A stretch of DNA of 62,871 nt from Gamarada debralockiae (GCA_002803225.1 NXFV01000153.1:1-62871), one strand, 5' to 3'. Shown: positions 1 through 11,752, numbered from the stretch's first letter. Numbers and translations: made by a program. Notes: generated by a model not told the origin, from the letters alone.

Positions 1-282
1 ATCACTCCGCAGTTGATGGACAAGAAACAGGGAACTTAGTCTACGAGTGACACATAACTACACTTTTTCAGTGTGCGTCCAGGGGAGCCTAGATGTTTAC
101 TTAACATATCGATTGGTTTATAATTCTTCAGAATAAGTAAGAGACTGTGGGGTAATGAATCATCAATCGATCTGGAGCACCACAGAGCCCGTCAAACAGC
201 AAAACAGCATCCGTCATCGAATTCTCACAATCCCATACGTAAAAGCCTCCGTTCCACCCCTGCGGAAATCGTACACCCATAT

Positions 283-290
283 TTTATAAA
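283..290 (+). promoter_or_regulatory. TATA-like box upstream of the HAM1-like gene
   Basis: A TTTATAAA stretch lies about 47 bases before the ATG at 337 and is followed by a pyrimidine-rich leader (TTCTCCTC, CTTCCTTCCTTT). This is the usual look of a fungal core promoter. The rest of bases 1-336 shows no coding signal. The call rests on sequence resemblance only. Confidence 0.3.
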
Positions 291-336
291 AATTCTCCTC
301 AGCTTCCTTCCTTTAACACTTTGAGATAACTTCAAC

Positions 337-2625
337 ATGTCTTCCTGCTGCGGATCAAGAAAGAACTCTCGCCGCCATGGCGACAGGCAACCCCTTCTCC
401 CTCAATACGAGGACGACACTTCCCTCCAACGAGCCGCCCACCAAAAGATGCACACCTACCAAATGCTGCGTGCCCTCTCAAAAGGATTCATGCCCTCCAC
501 CGAGCAAATAATTATCAATCTCCGCACCCTCCTCGCCTCCGATGTTCTAAATCCAACAGACCCAGGCCTAAGCGACAGCGGGCGCAAATTGATGAAGTAC
601 TCTAAACAATGGATTCAAGAATTTATTGAATTGCTGAGGAATAAAAACGATGGGGATCAGATCCAGGATTTCATTTGGTTTTTGATTCATGCGAAGATGG
701 ATGTTGATACAGGGGATTTGATCAGGAAGGCACGTGACACAAGGGCGAAGGCTGATGCTTCTGCTGGTGAGTGATTTATTTGCTTATTTCTATGTAATTT
801 GGATTGGTTGCTAATATTTTTAGCATACGAAAGTATCAGGACAGTTGGCAGTCTACTTTTGACCAACTCCGACTTCCGCATATTCCTCTCCGACCTCAAT
901 ACCATCGGTCGCCAAGTCTTCGCCGACACCGCCAAAACTGTATCCACCGTTGCCGACGACGCAGCAAAGCAAATTGAGCCTGCATCCGAAGAGTCTGAGA
1001 GAGTAAAAAGGCCTGGCAACGACAATGAGCCCATCTCCAAGGACGACCTCCAGAAGGAAGCCTCAGAGATCAGCGAGGTGATCACCAATGGGGTCAAGAA
1101 GACCGGCCAAGAAGCTACCCAAAGTCTGAAAGAAAATATTTCAGGTGACCAGAAACAGACGCTGGTACATCGTCTCAAAGCCGCAGTCACGAAGCTGAGG
1201 CAAAGAAAGGACTACTCCGACTCCGTCTCAACAATCGGCCTCCTCATCCAACGCTACGCCAAAGTCTACTCGCGAGCAGTAGACAGCACCCTCTCCGCCG
1301 TTCAAGAAGACGTCGATACAAACGAAGAGCTAGACCGCGCAATCAAGAACGGCTGGTCGCTCCTAAGTTCATTCGGCGAAAAGGAAGCATGGATGGAGCT
1401 CGAGAAGCGCTTCAACAAAGTGACGTCCCACGCGCAAAAGGACCCTGAGTTTGAGAGTATGATGGAAGAAGTCTCCGCCTCAATCCAAAGGATGCTTACA
1501 GATCCCGAATTCTTCGATTCCGCGTCCCAGAAAGGGGATGACTTGAAGGAGAAGTCAAAGGAAGTTGGTACCGAATCCCCGCTTAGGAAAGATGTCGATG
1601 CGTTGGTGCAACAATGCCGCAGAGTCTTCGATTCGGTGATCAATGACCAAGATATCTCCAAACTCCTCAACACAAGCTTGAGAATCTGGAACATCCTCTC
1701 CCCAGCAAACACAACCTCAAACACAGAGCTCTTCACAGACGCCTACACGATCTTCATCCCCCGCCTCATCCAAGCAGTCCAATACATTCCAATCCCACGT
1801 CTCGAGATCGCAGTCCCAGAAATCGACCTCTTACTCGAGAACCTAATCCTCGAGCCCGGCCGCACAATCAACAATACCTCTTTCCTACCATTCCGCCTAA
1901 AGGTAGAGACATACAACGAGCTCTCCATCTGCAAAGCGCGCTTCCGCACAATCAGTTCAGTAAAATCCCTCGTAACAGTCAAAGCCCAAGGCATCTCCAT
2001 CCGCGCAGATGAAGTTGGATTTTGGCTGCGTGCACACAAAGGCCTGTTGCGTTTCGCAGACGAAGGTATAGCTTCCTTCGAGCTGGACGATAGGGGTATT
2101 GATATCGAGATGGACATCGAAATCGGCAAAGAGCGTCTAGAGAAACTCCTGAGCTTGCGCGACGTTCGAGTCAAGATTCACCACCTCTCCTACACACTCC
2201 GAAAAAGCAAATTCGCCTGTCTAGCATGGCTCTTCAAGCCTCTCCTGCGCCCCATCATCCGAACGGTCCTCGAGAAACAACTCGCCACCGCAATCGGAGA
2301 TTTCTTCCACGCCGCCAACCGCGAATTACTCTTCGCTCGCGAACGTCTCCGCGCTACTCGAATTTCAGATCCCCAGGATCTAAGGACGTTTATCAAGGCT
2401 GTTATTACGAGGTTGACGCCGGAGGATGATCCGGATTTGTATACGAATGTTGGGGTTGTGGGTGGAGCGAATGAAAGGGGGAATATTTTTGCTGGGGTGT
2501 ATGCGCCAGGGAGCGTGGTCAAGCTTTGGAATGAGGAGGCGGCGAGGGCAGGTGAGGTCGTGGATGATAATGCGAGCCAAGGGTGGAGGAATGAGATTTT
2601 TGATGTTCAGGCTAGGGCTTTGTAG
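337..2625 (+). CDS. HAM1-like (DUF5923/DUF4449) family protein, two exons
   Basis: Exon 1 is 337-766 and exon 2 is 824-2625. The 57-base intron has a GTGAGT donor, a GCTAAT branch and a TAG acceptor. The join is phase 1 and gives 743 residues. The N-terminal part (MLRALSKGFMPSTEQ, LRTLLASDVLNP, GDQIQDFIWF) matches the fungal HAM1-like N-terminal domain (DUF5923). The part after about residue 470 (IPIPRLEIAVPEID, NLILEPGR, FLPFRLKVET) matches the HAM1-like C-terminal domain (DUF4449). The family is widespread in fungi, with a predicted BPI/LBP-like lipid-binding fold and no settled function. The middle is charged and helical. There is no signal peptide. The gene is intact and faces the broken kinase gene at 2794 across a 170-base gap. 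Family assignment is strong; any lipid-transfer role is inference. Confidence 0.9.
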
Positions 2626-2793
2626 CTGTGATATGGAACTCGTGACATTTGGTAGGGTATTTGGATTGGGAAAGTGGAGGGAAGATAATAGCATGGCGCT
2701 TCCCAGGTTGCTCTTTGTATCAAAAGTTGAATTGTCTCTGTCCTTGTTTGTGAATGAGATTCAGATGTGAAAAATCGTAGTCAACCTTCGTCA

Positions 2794-5009
2794 CTACGTG
2801 ATAGGGATCGATCTCCAACTCAGGTCTTGTCGAGTCAGCTTGCGTTCCACGATGTGGGAGAGTAGAAAGCTACCGCAAGCTCCACAAGTAGTTCCCTGAA
2901 AGGCCCGATAGAACTTCCTGATCGCTACTGCTGTTTCCTCAGAACTCGGCCGTTTCATTCTGTCAACAGCAAGCATAGGCCGAATAAACGCCCTGTACTC
3001 CTTGAACGCCTTCTCGTCAGCATCAAACCACTGATCGTCCTTGTCCAGTGTCTTGTGATAGGCACAGGTATGGTATTCACACCCCCATTGATCCTTGAAC
3101 TTAGAGTTGCGAAACTCGTGATATTCCGCGAGGCTTTTGCCTTCCTGCACTGTAAGCATTTCCGTGAAGACACACCCGAAGGAAAAGATGTCGGCGCTTC
3201 TGCTTCTCTTTTGTCCGGCAATAACTTCAGGGGCGCTATACATCGGGGTGTTGCCATTGGCAGTGCCGCTTGTCGAGCTTGTCAATTCGGACTCGAATAT
3301 TCTGCTGGATCCGAAGTCGGCATAGAGGACTTGGGAGTCTTTGATGAGGATGTTGCGTGATTTCACATCCTTATGCCGCACCCCTTGGCTGTGTATGAGA
3401 GTCAACGACGATGAGAGACAGTAGAACCACTTGCGGATGAGGCGCCCGAGCTCGAGCCTCCGCTTGTAAATTAAGTTATGGAAAACATTGTATGGATGCA
3501 GCTGAAATACGACATCTCCCTCTCCCCATTCACAGATAATCGCGGAGAGAGAGCCTCCTGATTGAATGAAAGGTTCGACAGTGAAGATTAGGTTGAAATC
3601 GGGAGACTGGACTCTGCTAGACGAAAGATTCGGAAGACCATTGCATAAAGGGACAGTCTCGATGGCGTATCTGTGAAAAGCTTCTTGAGGCAGCCGACAG
3701 CAAATCCTGTAAGCACCAGGTTTATTGACGTTTCAGCACGCTGCTCATCAATATTGTCGTAGTCTCTGTAGTGATAAACGGTGTGAAAAGCCTCAGCTGC
3801 CTTTCGAGCTAGATCGTGGCGTATATCGGATCGTGGACCGGAGTACCATTTCTTTGCCAAAGGCTCCAGGAGGGCTGAATGTTCGGTATGCATGAAGGAT
3901 TCTGAGAGGCGAAATTTTATATCGCTATTGACAGTATTCAATATCACGCTCCAAGTCACTTGCTGTCCAAGCGCCATCCTCTTCTCTCCTAAGAGAAGGC
4001 ATTCTTCTGTTGGCAAAGAATTGCAAGAGAGGCGCCGAGCCATGAGCCGAGATATTTCTGCACTTCCACCTTGCACCGGAAGCGCATGTGGTTTCCGATC
4101 TCCGCGAGAAGGGCCATGGAACGTCCGAGCAACATTCATCGTTTTCGCAATTTCTTCCGGTGGCTCTGTTAACCACAAGGTAACTGAAAGTGGTGTTTCC
4201 CGAGTAGTACGACGATATCCTCCTGGCATCGAGATTCTTTGGCCGTCATCGGTGACACATACCAGCGAAATGTTCGCTCCGTTAGCCAACGCGGTCAATG
4301 CAATCATGGCAACGCCCATAGCCAGAGTGTGAACCTGGTTGTCCTCTAGACTCTCGCTTGAAGAGCGGTGGCCTAAAAGATACCTTAGGAAACGGCGATG
4401 TTCGGCGCGTGAGTATTTCGAAATCGACAAGGATCGCAAGCGTTTCTAACAAGTAACGAGAGGTGACTCAGCCATCCGAGACAGCGATGGTGCTGAGGAG
4501 AATCTGCGTCTGCATTAAGAACTGCTCTTACATAGGAACGAAGATTCTCTCGAATAGAGAATGGGAAGGACGCCATTGGTGGTTCCGGTCCTGACGGCTC
4601 CAGCATACCGCCGCAGACGACATGATAATCTATCTCCTTTGAGCAAAAGCTGGAGATACTCCACGATGTCTTCAGGAGTCTCGACATAGCGAAGAACTAA
4701 GTTTACGAAAGTTGATATTCCAACTATGGTCTTCTGCTGAATATCAGGAAAGGTATCGGCGACAGCTATTCTTCTCTGGCCGGCTCCGAGTGCGGTGCCG
4801 CTGCGGCTGAAGGTGACGCTATTAAGGTATTCCGGAATACGACGTATGTATATCTCATACTCTTCCACAAGGACATCGAAAATGATCGCATCCCTCTTGC
4901 GAGTCCACAGTGAGCCCACATACTTCCCGACAGTAATAAAAGAAGCAAGCTCATTTACACCTAGTTGGAACCCAAGCTGACCACCATGCACGGAGCTTTG
5001 TAGCGTCAA
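2794..5009 (-). pseudogene. Protein-kinase-like gene, kinase C-lobe present, several reading-frame breaks
   Basis: The 3' part reads as a kinase C-lobe: HKDVKSRNIL (catalytic loop, HxD form), DFGSS (metal-binding loop), PMYSAPEV (APE motif) and DIFSFGCVFTEML. Its frame stays open upstream to about 3660 (CEWGEGDVVFQLHPYN, IRKWFYCLSSS). Upstream, coding-like protein continues in other frames: 3588-4439, about 4385-4687 and 4515-5009. Frame changes fall near 3640, 4430 and 4650, and I could not place a credible GT..AG intron at any of them. No glycine loop or VAIK lysine is recognisable, so the kinase N-lobe seems missing or replaced. The upstream 500 or so residues match nothing I recognise. 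An ORF at 5006-5224 may be a 5' exon. Most likely a decayed fungal kinase; a complex multi-exon gene is the alternative. Confidence 0.55.
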
Positions 5010-5224
5010 TGTGATGGCAATAAATCAAAAATGTCGAAACTTTCCAATGGTAGGACTAAAGCGACCAACAGCCTAACATTCGCGAAATCTTTTGGCGCCC
5101 GAGTCGAAGAGACTTGATTGACATAAATAAAGCACAACGTGGTATGAAGACTTGCGAGAGACAAACGGGATGTTCGGCAGGTCAATAAACTTAAAGCTGC
5201 CCAGCCTATTTGAAGGGAGGACAT

Positions 5225-6091
5225 GTAGTTGGATTCTAATGCTTTAGCTTAGAGAGAAAGCGGGTTTCTGCGAATCAGCTGCACTCTCGCCAAGCAACCA
5301 CAATGTTTCGCAAAATACTTCGATCATTTGCAATACTGGCTCTGTAATATAGCAGGGATGAAAATCTGCCTTTCCGCAGCCTTGCTGCTAGAATGGCGAC
5401 GAGACTTTGATCCCTCTCAAATACTGCACCTCAATATAAAAGACCTAAGGCTGAATCATTCCCACCCAAGTACCTTCATACCATTCCACCGCAAAAGCGG
5501 GGCAAAATGTTCATCCGCCACACGTGACTGAAAGCGTCGTTAGTGCGTAGGGTCCATCGCCCGTCGCAATGGCAGGTCGCAACGCAGACGGCAAAGATCT
5601 AGGCCCAGCCTAGCCCAGCCCACTATTGTATGAGAACATTCATGTCAGCGGAGAAGCAAAAACCCACTTTAGGAACATATACAACCTTAGGAAGCCCTTC
5701 TAAATACGTATTGCGTGAAACTAACATGCCAATCGAACCCCCAACACCCGGGTCAATGTCCTACAAAGATATCACAGCGGTACATGTGTGGAAAAGCCTG
5801 GTGGCTGGCCAGCACACTGCTCTACCTGACCAATCACATGTCACCACCGATTGGCCAGTCTTTCCAGGTTGCTAGAGCCAAGACATCAAGCATTATGCCA
5901 ACTCGCAAGGTCTTTCAATTGAAGTCAATGTTATGATATTTTCATGGTGGTCAGTGTATAGTCAAACGCTCACTTTGAATACAGTATCTGCTTGCCACCA
6001 ATTCCTTATATGACATGTGACAGGTACTTGTAGCACATGAATTTCCAATCTGACTCACAAGGATAAGAAAACAGTATCCAGCCTTTCCAAT
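5225..6091. other. Intergenic stretch
   Basis: I see no coding pattern, repeat or RNA gene here. The two overlapping plus-strand frames at 5630-5936 lack codon bias and recognisable sequence. Confidence 0.4.
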
Positions 6092-7895
6092 TCATCTGGT
6101 TAAAATATGTAACGTATTGATGCTCATTTGAATGTGCACGATAACAGCATCTTCGGGTGCATGAAGCCATGGCTCGTAATAGGGTGTCAAGTCATCTTTT
6201 AATGATCCAGTCGATAGATGAACTCGGCCGACGACCCTATAGATGGGCATCGGACTCTCACTTTCAGCCTGCCCATCATGTTTGTTTTCTTCCTCCCTTA
6301 AAAGAGCAACAATATCGCACGCCCAGAAGTGACATATGATGTCCCCTTGTCGCGCCTGAGCAGGTACCAAGCCCATGAGAAATTTTGTCCCTAGAAATAG
6401 TCTTGGCAGATTCATAGAGTTCGAGGCCATCTCAATGATAGGCGAGTCCCTGCAATCTCGTGCCACTTCGTTGTCCAGTTCTAGATGGTTCCATTCCTTC
6501 TCGTTAGGCTGCCATTTTCGTTTAGTCTTGACAGCTTTCGAATATAGCTTCTGGGGATCGATGCTACAGTATCTGCTCAAGGTCCGATTGTCAAATTTGT
6601 AGAGTATTGGAAAGTATGATTCGTAAGCTTTTCTCAACGTTGTTGTGTGTTGCGGTTTGTTATAATAGTCGTTACTGAAACTTTGTTTCCACTGTCTTTC
6701 TGCTTCTGGGTTTGAGAACAGGACATCGTAAGCCGGCCCAAGATGCATGATCGAGCCTCCTATCGCTCCACGGACTTGAACTGTTGTTATATTTTTCGAT
6801 AAGTCTGAGTGGGGACCATTGATCTTCTGAAGGAGCTTGTGGACCAATTGACTAAATTTGACGACCCGCATCGATCTATCCAACTCGTTCGTAGCGCCAT
6901 TCTCAAGCAGCTTTCGCTCACAAAAGAAGGTGATAAGGTCAACAAAGACCTCAAAAAGTGGCTTTGAGTAATCTGCGGTGAACAGATTGCTGTCCGAAGC
7001 AAGACCTAGAAACGCGAATATCTTGTCTTGTTTTTCTTTGCACTGGCAATCCTGGAAATCCTCCAGCAGCTGTTCCAGTCTGTTTCTATCGCCGTGGCGA
7101 CCTCTCCGTTTGCGATCCAGTTTCAGAATGTGATCTCTTTGATATGAATCAGTAGCAAAGTAAAGAGGCTTCCGACTTAGAATACCGGCGAAGTCGTTCC
7201 AACTCATTGAAGCATTTCCCACGTGTACACTCAAACTGGTGGAAAGCCCAATTTCCTGAATGATCCAAGCTCGGTTCCAATAAGGCAAATACAAAATTTC
7301 TTCATGTCTGGCTACATTATCTGACAAGTTCTTGAGGGTCTTTTCTTGCACCTGGGGTAATGAATCGAATTTTGAAACAGAACCAAGCCAAATTCGAACA
7401 CTCTCAGCGCGTTGGTAAATGACATCCATTAACCCCACTTGAACGCTCCGTTCCTGATCGTTGCTTTGATCGATGCAAATGGCATCGGCCCAAAGCGTCC
7501 TTGGTTGATCTTGCCGGAAGAAGATCAAGGCCAAGTAAAGGTTTGCCCTCACCCGCAAACGAGCACCGTCGACGTAAATAGTCTCCGATGGCTCCTCGTC
7601 ACCCCCAGGTGTAGGAGAGAGCCTCATATCTAGGTTTGCTAGCGAATGTTTGATGGAGAAGGCGACAGTGGATGACGTTTGCATTCTTTTCCCTCCGATT
7701 GGGATGCAGAATTATTAGGCGAATGGAATTAGGAGCTAATGGTGTATAACGAAATCCGGGAGTTGATGGGCTTCTATCTTCTGCCAACTGTTCAGTTAAC
7801 GGACTGCAATCCGTCGACGAAGTAGAGCGCGTTGGAAGCTCCACATCAGTAACATCGCAATCGTTCGACGAAGACGGGGACGCTGAAGGCACCAT
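6092..7895 (-). CDS. HET-domain (heterokaryon incompatibility) protein with one frameshift
   Basis: Reading starts at the ATG at 7895 with a Ser/Thr-rich leader, then RLIILHP and RYEALSYTWG, the first HET-domain block. The frame then hits TGA. The adjoining frame carries on at once with DEEPSETIYVDG, LWADAICIDQSND and LYLPYWNRAWIIQEIGLS, the remaining HET blocks, and runs to the stop at 6092. The two frames meet at a C5 run on the plus strand (7602-7606). One base fewer there would join them without loss, so this is a one-base frameshift and not an intron. Total coding capacity is about 600 residues, normal for HET proteins. HET proteins trigger cell death when incompatible fungal strains fuse. 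Either a recent pseudogene or a homopolymer sequencing error. Confidence 0.8.
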
Positions 7896-8180
7896 CTCTG
7901 GGCCGTTTTAATCCCCTCGGCGCAAGTTGACGGCGAGGCTTGAGGTAGTAAACGGAGCTTTCGAGGTGACAGATGCTAAGCCTCTATCAGTAAGGGTCTT
8001 CTGGTGACGAGTCATCCGTGGAGAGTCATCTATAGGAATCGCCGTTGAGGATTAAGAGAGGCGATCACGAATGAACTGGCAGGCATCCTGGACCGTGCAC
8101 AGAGATGCAGGGATAAAAACAGCTAGCTAGAATGGCGCTAGCGTGAACGAAGATCGTGGCTTAACGAACAGGAGTGCTAG

Positions 8181-8204
8181 CCTACGGCTTGCACGAAGCC
8201 TTCG
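8181..8204. repeat. Dispersed repeat fragment, copy 1 (partner 11693-11716)
   Basis: CCTACGGCTTGCACGAAGCC followed by TTCG recurs in the same orientation at 11693-11716 with one mismatch. The unit contains two short dyads, AGCC-TAC-GGCT and CGAAG-C-CTTCG, so it could fold as a double hairpin. It is probably the remnant of a small dispersed element. Confidence 0.5.
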
Positions 8205-8365
8205 CACTCTCATAAGAAAAGGGCCAGTGATTAAACAGCTCTAGTGGCTGTAAAAGTACCCAAAAATCTCGGAATAATGGAGTGATTATTAGGCAAAACG
8301 ATTTATGATCACGTAAGCACAATATATAAGCATATTGTGTAAGTAGTTACGATTAGCTACAGTAG

Positions 8366-8406
8366 AGTTCGAAATCGGCTTCAGTTCGGAACACTCAATG
8401 ATTTTA
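8366..8406. repeat. Inverted repeat arm (partner 11857-11900)
   Basis: AGTTCGAAATCGGCTTCAGT and the next 20 or so bases recur in reverse complement at 11857-11900 with a few mismatches and a short gap. The arms are 3.5 kb apart and bracket the 9.2-10.5 kb genes. Confidence 0.5.
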
Positions 8407-8958
8407 TTTTTTTTATCCACATTTTATGCGCACTAACCCTCTATGGCTAGTCTCATCACAAACCCCCCTGCTACACGTGAAGTGAAAACTTTTGCCTCAG
8501 GATTTTTTCACGTCGCTGGCTATCGGCGTTATTTTTCTGCATCACGTGAGAGGCCTCATATTGTGCCTGAGGACATTCTAGCAACCTGGCTCTGAATTGC
8601 ATCCTCCACAGTTGTCAATTCTCCAGATTGTCACGAAGGCAGCGATATATCTAGGCAAAAAGGGGCTTCGATTCTACTACCATATCGTATGTAAAAAAAT
8701 TAAGAAGAAAGAAGAGAAGTTAGGGGGTTGGAGACAGAGAAGATATAGCTCGGCTCATAGTGCTTCACGTGATCTAAGCGAGGGTTCTTGTAAGGACTGT
8801 CAAAGCCTTGGACCTCAGGCATCAATTCCTTGGGAGCCGCCAGAACCGTCACACAGATACCAGTTCTACTCCTCCTAACAGTGCTGTCGTACTATTGACT
8901 CTGGGTATTTCTCCCCTCAGACATTACCGTAAACCAATCGAATCAGGGTATAGCTTTT

Positions 8959-9170
8959 ATTGGCAAGTCATGGCTTGCCCTGACAACGTTTCTAGCGACC
9001 TAAGTTTACGTATAATAACACAGGATTGGATAACCGGTCTACAGCACTCTGCCAGCGTGCTCTTATTGGTAAGTTATGGTCTGGGAAGATGACGTTCTAA
9101 CGACCTACTTATAGTGACACAGGCTTGGACGACCAGGACCCCACTAGCTCTGGAGTGCCGTTGTCCGAAA
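8959..9170 (+). repeat. Diverged tandem duplication, two units of about 106 bases
   Basis: Unit 1 begins ATTGGCAAGTCATGG at 8959 and unit 2 begins ATTGGTAAGTTATGG at 9065. Both then run through a GACCTA block and an ACACAGGNTTGGA block. The copies differ at many positions, so the duplication is old. It lies directly upstream of the small ORF at 9178. Confidence 0.5.
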
Positions 9171-9177
9171 GGCAACG

Positions 9178-9405
9178 ATGAGCAGCCCTACCCTTTCCCT
9201 CGACTCCTTCGATTCATATGAGCAATGGGATCCATACGATGACATCAGTCAGCAACAGACACAGATGAACAATTTTAAGCTATGCCAGTTTCCTAATTGG
9301 GATAGCGAAGGGACATACGATGATGATCCACCGATTTATATACATTACTCAATCGTGTGGAAGGTTACACGGAATAATAGGGGTTTAGTAGACACATTCT
9401 GGTAA
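9178..9405 (+). CDS. Short acidic ORF, possible fragment of a fungal repeat-family protein
   Basis: 75 residues from a true ATG. The sequence is acidic and aromatic (SFDSYEQWDPYDD) and ends with DPPIYIHYSIVWKVTRNNRG, then stops. The IHYSIVWKVTRNN stretch resembles, from memory, the start of a large hypothetical-protein family repeated in some fungal genomes; I cannot confirm this here. If so, this is a truncated copy, which would fit the repeat-rich surroundings. No function can be given. Confidence 0.35.
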   Translation: MSSPTLSLDSFDSYEQWDPYDDISQQQTQMNNFKLCQFPNWDSEGTYDDDPPIYIHYSIVWKVTRNNRGLVDTFW

Positions 9406-9517
9406 TAGAGGAAGGTACAGTCGTTTGCAGAACCAGCTTCCGCTTTTTTTGCATACACACACTTTCTGCGCACAGACTTTGCAGCCAAGTCCGGTCGGCA
9501 TTTTATCCAGTCCAGGC

Positions 9518-10546
9518 CTACCTGTATATAGCCTCACCAGCCGCATAGTTGTTTCCCTTCATAGTATAATAGCACGTCACCAGAGTAGCAATCGTCGCTG
9601 GCAGTCCCACTCCGATCCCAACCCCAAGAGCGATCACATCCGACCGGGAGAGTCCCCGAGACTGCCCTGCACCCCCTGAGCCGTCAGTGGGAGAGGGCGT
9701 CTGAAAACCATCATTACTCGAGGTTAGGACTTCCGTCGTGCTTGCAGAATTTGAGGTTAACGAACTGCCAGTTTCCTTCGGCGTTGATAGCCCCGAAGTC
9801 GTTGTGCCTAATTGAATGACTCCTGTTCCTACGCCAGTGATCTGGGCGGCCTTGGGATAAGCCGTTGCGCAGTAGTTGTCGTACATCGACAGTCCGCTTT
9901 GAATGTCGACCGTATCGGAGGAGCATGCGGATTTGACGAAGCTTGAGATGTACGACTCTCCAATAGATAGAATATCGGCACGGCAGACACATTCATTGAG
10001 ATACGCGCCATTCGCGTTCTGGTTGCATAGCAAGGCGCCATTCCATAGTCCGCCCCCAGACCAGGCATGGAACGCTTCCGTCATGCACGACCGAGCCGGA
10101 GCAAAGCCGTCCATGGACCAGATCGAAACAGTTCCTGGCGCCTTCGTAGGAAGCGTGACCTGCACCGGCACCGGTGTGTACCCAGAGCACGAAGCGGGCA
10201 GCGCTGAAGCGCAGTACGCGTCGTAGAGCAGCAAGCCGCTCTGGATGTCGACATTGTTACTGCTGCATGCCGACTTGACGTAGCTTGAGATGTAGGACTC
10301 GCCAACTGTTCTGAGATCGCAGCGACATACGCAGGAGTCTTGGTAGCCGCCATTGTTGTTTGAACACTGCAGTGCGCCGTTCCAGAGACCGCCGCCAGAC
10401 CATAGGTGGAAGGCTTCGGCGACGCAGGACCGGGCTTGGTCGAAGCCGTTCATGTCGGCTATTGACACAGTACCAGCACTGGAGGCAATCCTTAGTAGCC
10501 CCAGAAGAATCCATATTAAGGCTCCTAGGCGTGAGAATCGAAGCAT
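9518..10546 (-). CDS. Single-pass membrane protein with two tandem Cys-rich ectodomain modules
   Basis: I take the ATG at 10546 because it is followed by a signal peptide (LGALIWILLGLLRIASSAG). An in-frame ATG at 10630 would add 28 non-hydrophobic residues. Two modules of about 90 residues follow, each patterned as GTVSI..M.GF..ARSC, EAFH.WSGGGLWNGAL.C, CVCR.D, GESYISS.VKSACSS, VDIQSGL..YD.YC. Each has six cysteines. A Ser/Thr-rich stalk comes next (TTTSGLSTPKETGSS), then one membrane helix (ALGVGIGVGLPATIATLVTC) and a 13-residue tail. The plan recalls fungal WSC or CFEM-type surface proteins, but the spacing fits neither cleanly. Likely at the plasma membrane with the Cys-rich part outside. 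The two modules are clear internal duplicates. Function unknown. Confidence 0.75.
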   Translation of the reverse strand: MLRFSRLGALIWILLGLLRIASSAGTVSIADMNGFDQARSCVAEAFHLWSGGGLWNGALQCSNNNGGYQDSCVCRCDLRTVGESYISSYVKSACSSNNVDIQSGLLLYDAYCASALPASCSGYTPVPVQVTLPTKAPGTVSIWSMDGFAPARSCMTEAFHAWSGGGLWNGALLCNQNANGAYLNECVCRADILSIGESYISSFVKSACSSDTVDIQSGLSMYDNYCATAYPKAAQITGVGTGVIQLGTTTSGLSTPKETGSSLTSNSASTTEVLTSSNDGFQTPSPTDGSGGAGQSRGLSRSDVIALGVGIGVGLPATIATLVTCYYTMKGNNYAAGEAIYR

Positions 10547-11752
10547 GGAGTCGATTGGTACCGCTGTCGCTCCTTGAGGAACGGACGTGCAGCGGAAGAA
10601 CGCGAGGCTGTGGATGTGTTTATAGACCATTACACAGCTGATAATCGAGCGTCCCCTCCAAGCTGCGTAAGTCGCTCTGTCAAATAGACATGTGCGGAAA
10701 CAGCTTTCAGAAGTAATAAAGAGAAATGAGATGATGGACAGGAAAACAACCCGCGTAAAGCAACCGCGCTTGACGGAGTCCTACCGTCAGCCTCACTACC
10801 TCCCTCTCGGTCAAAAAATAATTCGGGAGGCAGGTCCTGAAACATTGTAGCAATGGTGCGTCCTATGCATGGGAGAGTTCAGCTCCAAGCCACAGAGCAA
10901 GCCACGGCGATGTAAAGCAACAGCTGAGTCGACTCAGTCGAGGCTACGCCTCGCGCAATGACTGGACTTTTAGGAACTACTGTACGCAGCACTGTAAATG
11001 GAGGCATGGAGGAACAACTGCTGTTTAAGTGACGATGACGGCTGGTGTGCAAGTGTCGCATTAACATGTGTTAAGGGTACGCGTGTCAGGGCAATTTCAT
11101 GACAAGCAGCAGAGATTGTATTATGTGTATTCTATCTGATTCCATCCGTCACCTTGGCCGCACACGCCTCCAAGATTTTAAGGCAAGTTTACTTTGCCAA
11201 ATTTTGTTTTACTTTTTTTTTTTTTTTTTCCCCTTTCAGCTCCAATGGCTGATGCCCTGGTCTGCCACAGCAGGTTTTGGGCAGGGCAAACAGGTGACCC
11301 TAACTTGGCCAGGGCTGGACGAAGTGCAAGCCAAAACCTGCCGCACAATCCGTGCGCAGAAAGAGCGTGTGCAGGATTAACCGGAAGCAGATTGTGCAAG
11401 CGACTGTAGAAACTGTGCTGAACGCCGATATTGGGAGTATCACCCAGTAATTTTTGAGAGTGCAGCTATACATTGAAGCAAAGCACAAAGTGGATGACAC
11501 AATCAAGGACCAGAGTTGGTGTCAGCAATGGCACGTGCCGTTAGTGCTTGAGCGCTCAATTCTTAGGCAGGAGTTAAGTCAGCATCCACCGACATTGGCT
11601 GGAGCAGGGGAATAAGCGAGTGCAGGGAACTAGAATTAGGCTAGCCATAAAAGGTTAGTGCCGCAGAAAATGTAGGTCCACATGGGTGCCAGCCTACGGC
11701 TCGCACGAAGCCTTCGTACACGTGCAAGCTACAGGGGTGAACGATTTTTTGA

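Larger units (their letters stand above)
7896..9177. other. Gene-free stretch with repeat fragments
   Basis: No gene is recognised. It holds repeat fragments whose partners lie 3.5 kb away at 11.7-11.9 kb (entries at 8181 and 8366) and a diverged tandem duplication at 8959-9170. Several CACGTGA sites occur, as at 8540 and 8766. Confidence 0.4.

Noticed and set aside
687..1190. Antisense frame of 167 codons over the HAM1-like gene
   Set aside because: The sense strand is a well-supported conserved gene with a clear intron; the antisense frame has no recognisable sequence.
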